Shown: positions 4,215-5,004 of the stretch, piece after piece
Layout of the letters: each line of letters opens with the position of its first letter
How positions within the stretch are numbered: the stretch's first letter is position 1
NCBI GenBank assembly: GCA_020052115.1
Contig: JAGVPR010000390.1
Span: 1 to 5,004, forward strand
Direction: 5' to 3'
Origin: Candidatus Eiseniibacteriota bacterium
Lineage (GTDB): Bacteria > Eisenbacteria > RBG-16-71-46 > JAGVPR01
DNA length: 5,004 bases
Translations under genes and position numbers: made by a program
The notes under the pieces: model-generated
The model's database searches: none
Told to the model about the DNA's origin: nothing
Seen by the model: only the letters and a program-made list of their open reading frames with translations

Positions 4215-5004
4215 TTACAGTCCCGGCAGGCGAAGTCCTCGCCGACCGCCCTTCATCATCCGCATCATCCGCTGAACATCTCCGAACTGGCGAAGGAGAC
4301 GGTTCACATCCTGCACCGTCGTCCCGCTGCCCCGCGCGATCCGGCGCCTGCGCGAGCCGTCAATCACGGCCGGCCGGCGCCGTTCCTCAGGGGTCATGGA
4401 GTGGATCATCGCCTCCACACGCCCCATCGCCCGTTCGTCCAGCGTGAGTCCCGAGAGTTGCGAGCCCACCCCCGGAATCAACCGGAGAAGCTCCTCCACC
4501 GGACCCATCTTCCGAATCTCGCGCATCTGCGCAAGGAAATCTTCGAACGTGAAATCCCGGCGCCGGAGCTTCTCTTCGAGGCTCCGCGCCGTGTCCTCGT
4601 CGAGCGCCTGCTCGGCTTTCTCGACGAGCGAGAGCACGTCGCCCATCCCGAGGATCCGCGAGGCCATGCGGTCCGGGTGGAACCGCTCCAGCGCGTCGAT
4701 CCCCTCGCCCGTACCGACGAAGAGGATCGGAGCGCCCGTGACCGCGCGGATCGAGAGCGCCGCGCCGCCACGCCCGTCACCGTCCATCTTCGTGAGGACG
4801 ACGCCGTCGATCCCGAGTTCCTTCTGGAACGACTCCGCGACCCGCACCGCGTCCTGGCCGGTCAGACCATCGAGGACGAGGAGCGTCTCCGACGGCCGCG
4901 TCGCATCGCGGATCCGTCGCGCCTCCTCCATCATCTCGGCGTCCACGTGCAACCGGCCGGCCGTATCGAGGAGGAGGTAATCCACCCCGCGCCGGCGCGC
5001 CTCG
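4215..5004 (-). CDS. ffh: Signal recognition particle protein Ffh, 3' part (5' end outside the window)
   Basis: Ffh is the GTPase of the bacterial signal recognition particle. It binds 4.5S RNA and the signal sequences of nascent membrane proteins and delivers them to FtsY. The last 262 residues are visible; the N domain and P-loop lie beyond the right edge. The second half of the G domain shows DTAGR (visible 13-17), DGLTGQDAV, TKMDGDGRGGAALSIR (71-86) and GTGEGIDALERFHPDRMASR (97-116). The M domain follows, with EAMIHSMTPEERRRP, the RNA-binding SRRRRIARGSG (217-227), and VQDVNRLLRQF with a methionine cluster. A GTG at 4985 is internal (coding Val before DYLLLDTAG), because the frame stays open to the edge. 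The tail after the Met cluster is short and lacks the long Gly/Met-rich end of many Ffh proteins. Confidence 0.98.
   Translation of the reverse strand, partial: EARRRGVDYLLLDTAGRLHVDAEMMEEARRIRDATRPSETLLVLDGLTGQDAVRVAESFQKELGIDGVVLTKMDGDGRGGAALSIRAVTGAPILFVGTGEGIDALERFHPDRMASRILGMGDVLSLVEKAEQALDEDTARSLEEKLRRRDFTFEDFLAQMREIRKMGPVEELLRLIPGVGSQLSGLTLDERAMGRVEAMIHSMTPEERRRPAVIDGSRRRRIARGSGTTVQDVNRLLRQFGDVQRMMRMMKGGRRGLRLPGL

Noticed and set aside
4396..4980. Plus-strand Ser/Arg-rich open frame of 194 codons
   Set aside because: It is the antisense shadow of ffh, whose minus-strand translation matches the family throughout.

Overview
This is a GC-rich bacterial window dominated by one housekeeping operon on the minus strand. 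Read in the direction of transcription (right to left) it contains the 3' part of ffh, then rpsP, khpA, rimM, trmD, rplS, rnhB and a yraN-family gene. The spacing is tight: 54 nt, a 4-nt overlap, then gaps of 4, 20, 5, 15 and 37 nt. All seven internal boundaries suggest co-transcription. The gene set links protein targeting (Ffh), ribosomal proteins bS16 and bL19, 30S maturation (RimM), tRNA m1G37 methylation (TrmD), an RNA-binding KH protein and ribonucleotide removal from DNA (RNase HII).

After yraN there is a stretch of about 685 nt (171-855) with no gene I can support. At the far left, a truncated minus-strand reading frame resembles the N-terminus of MeaB/ArgK-type GTPases, the chaperones of methylmalonyl-CoA mutase. 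A plausible promoter for it lies at 295-323. GC-rich hairpins at 357-417 lie between the operon and that promoter and could separate the two transcription units. On the opposite strand, a sigma70-like sequence at 673-700 precedes a stretch that can fold into several stems and ends in a T-rich tract beside the yraN stop. This is a weak candidate for a convergent small RNA.

The organism cannot be named from the sequence. The khpA gene between rpsP and rimM, the ffh linkage, and rnhB-yraN at the tail exclude the enterobacterial arrangement. They fit Deltaproteobacteria-like, FCB-related or other GC-rich lineages, and Firmicutes share part of the order. GTG and TTG starts (rimM, rpsP, probably meaB) fit a GC-rich genome.

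I see no mobile element, CRISPR array, tRNA, rRNA, phage gene or defence gene. Most of the window is ordinary core genome; the only part with unexplained structure is the 171-855 gap.
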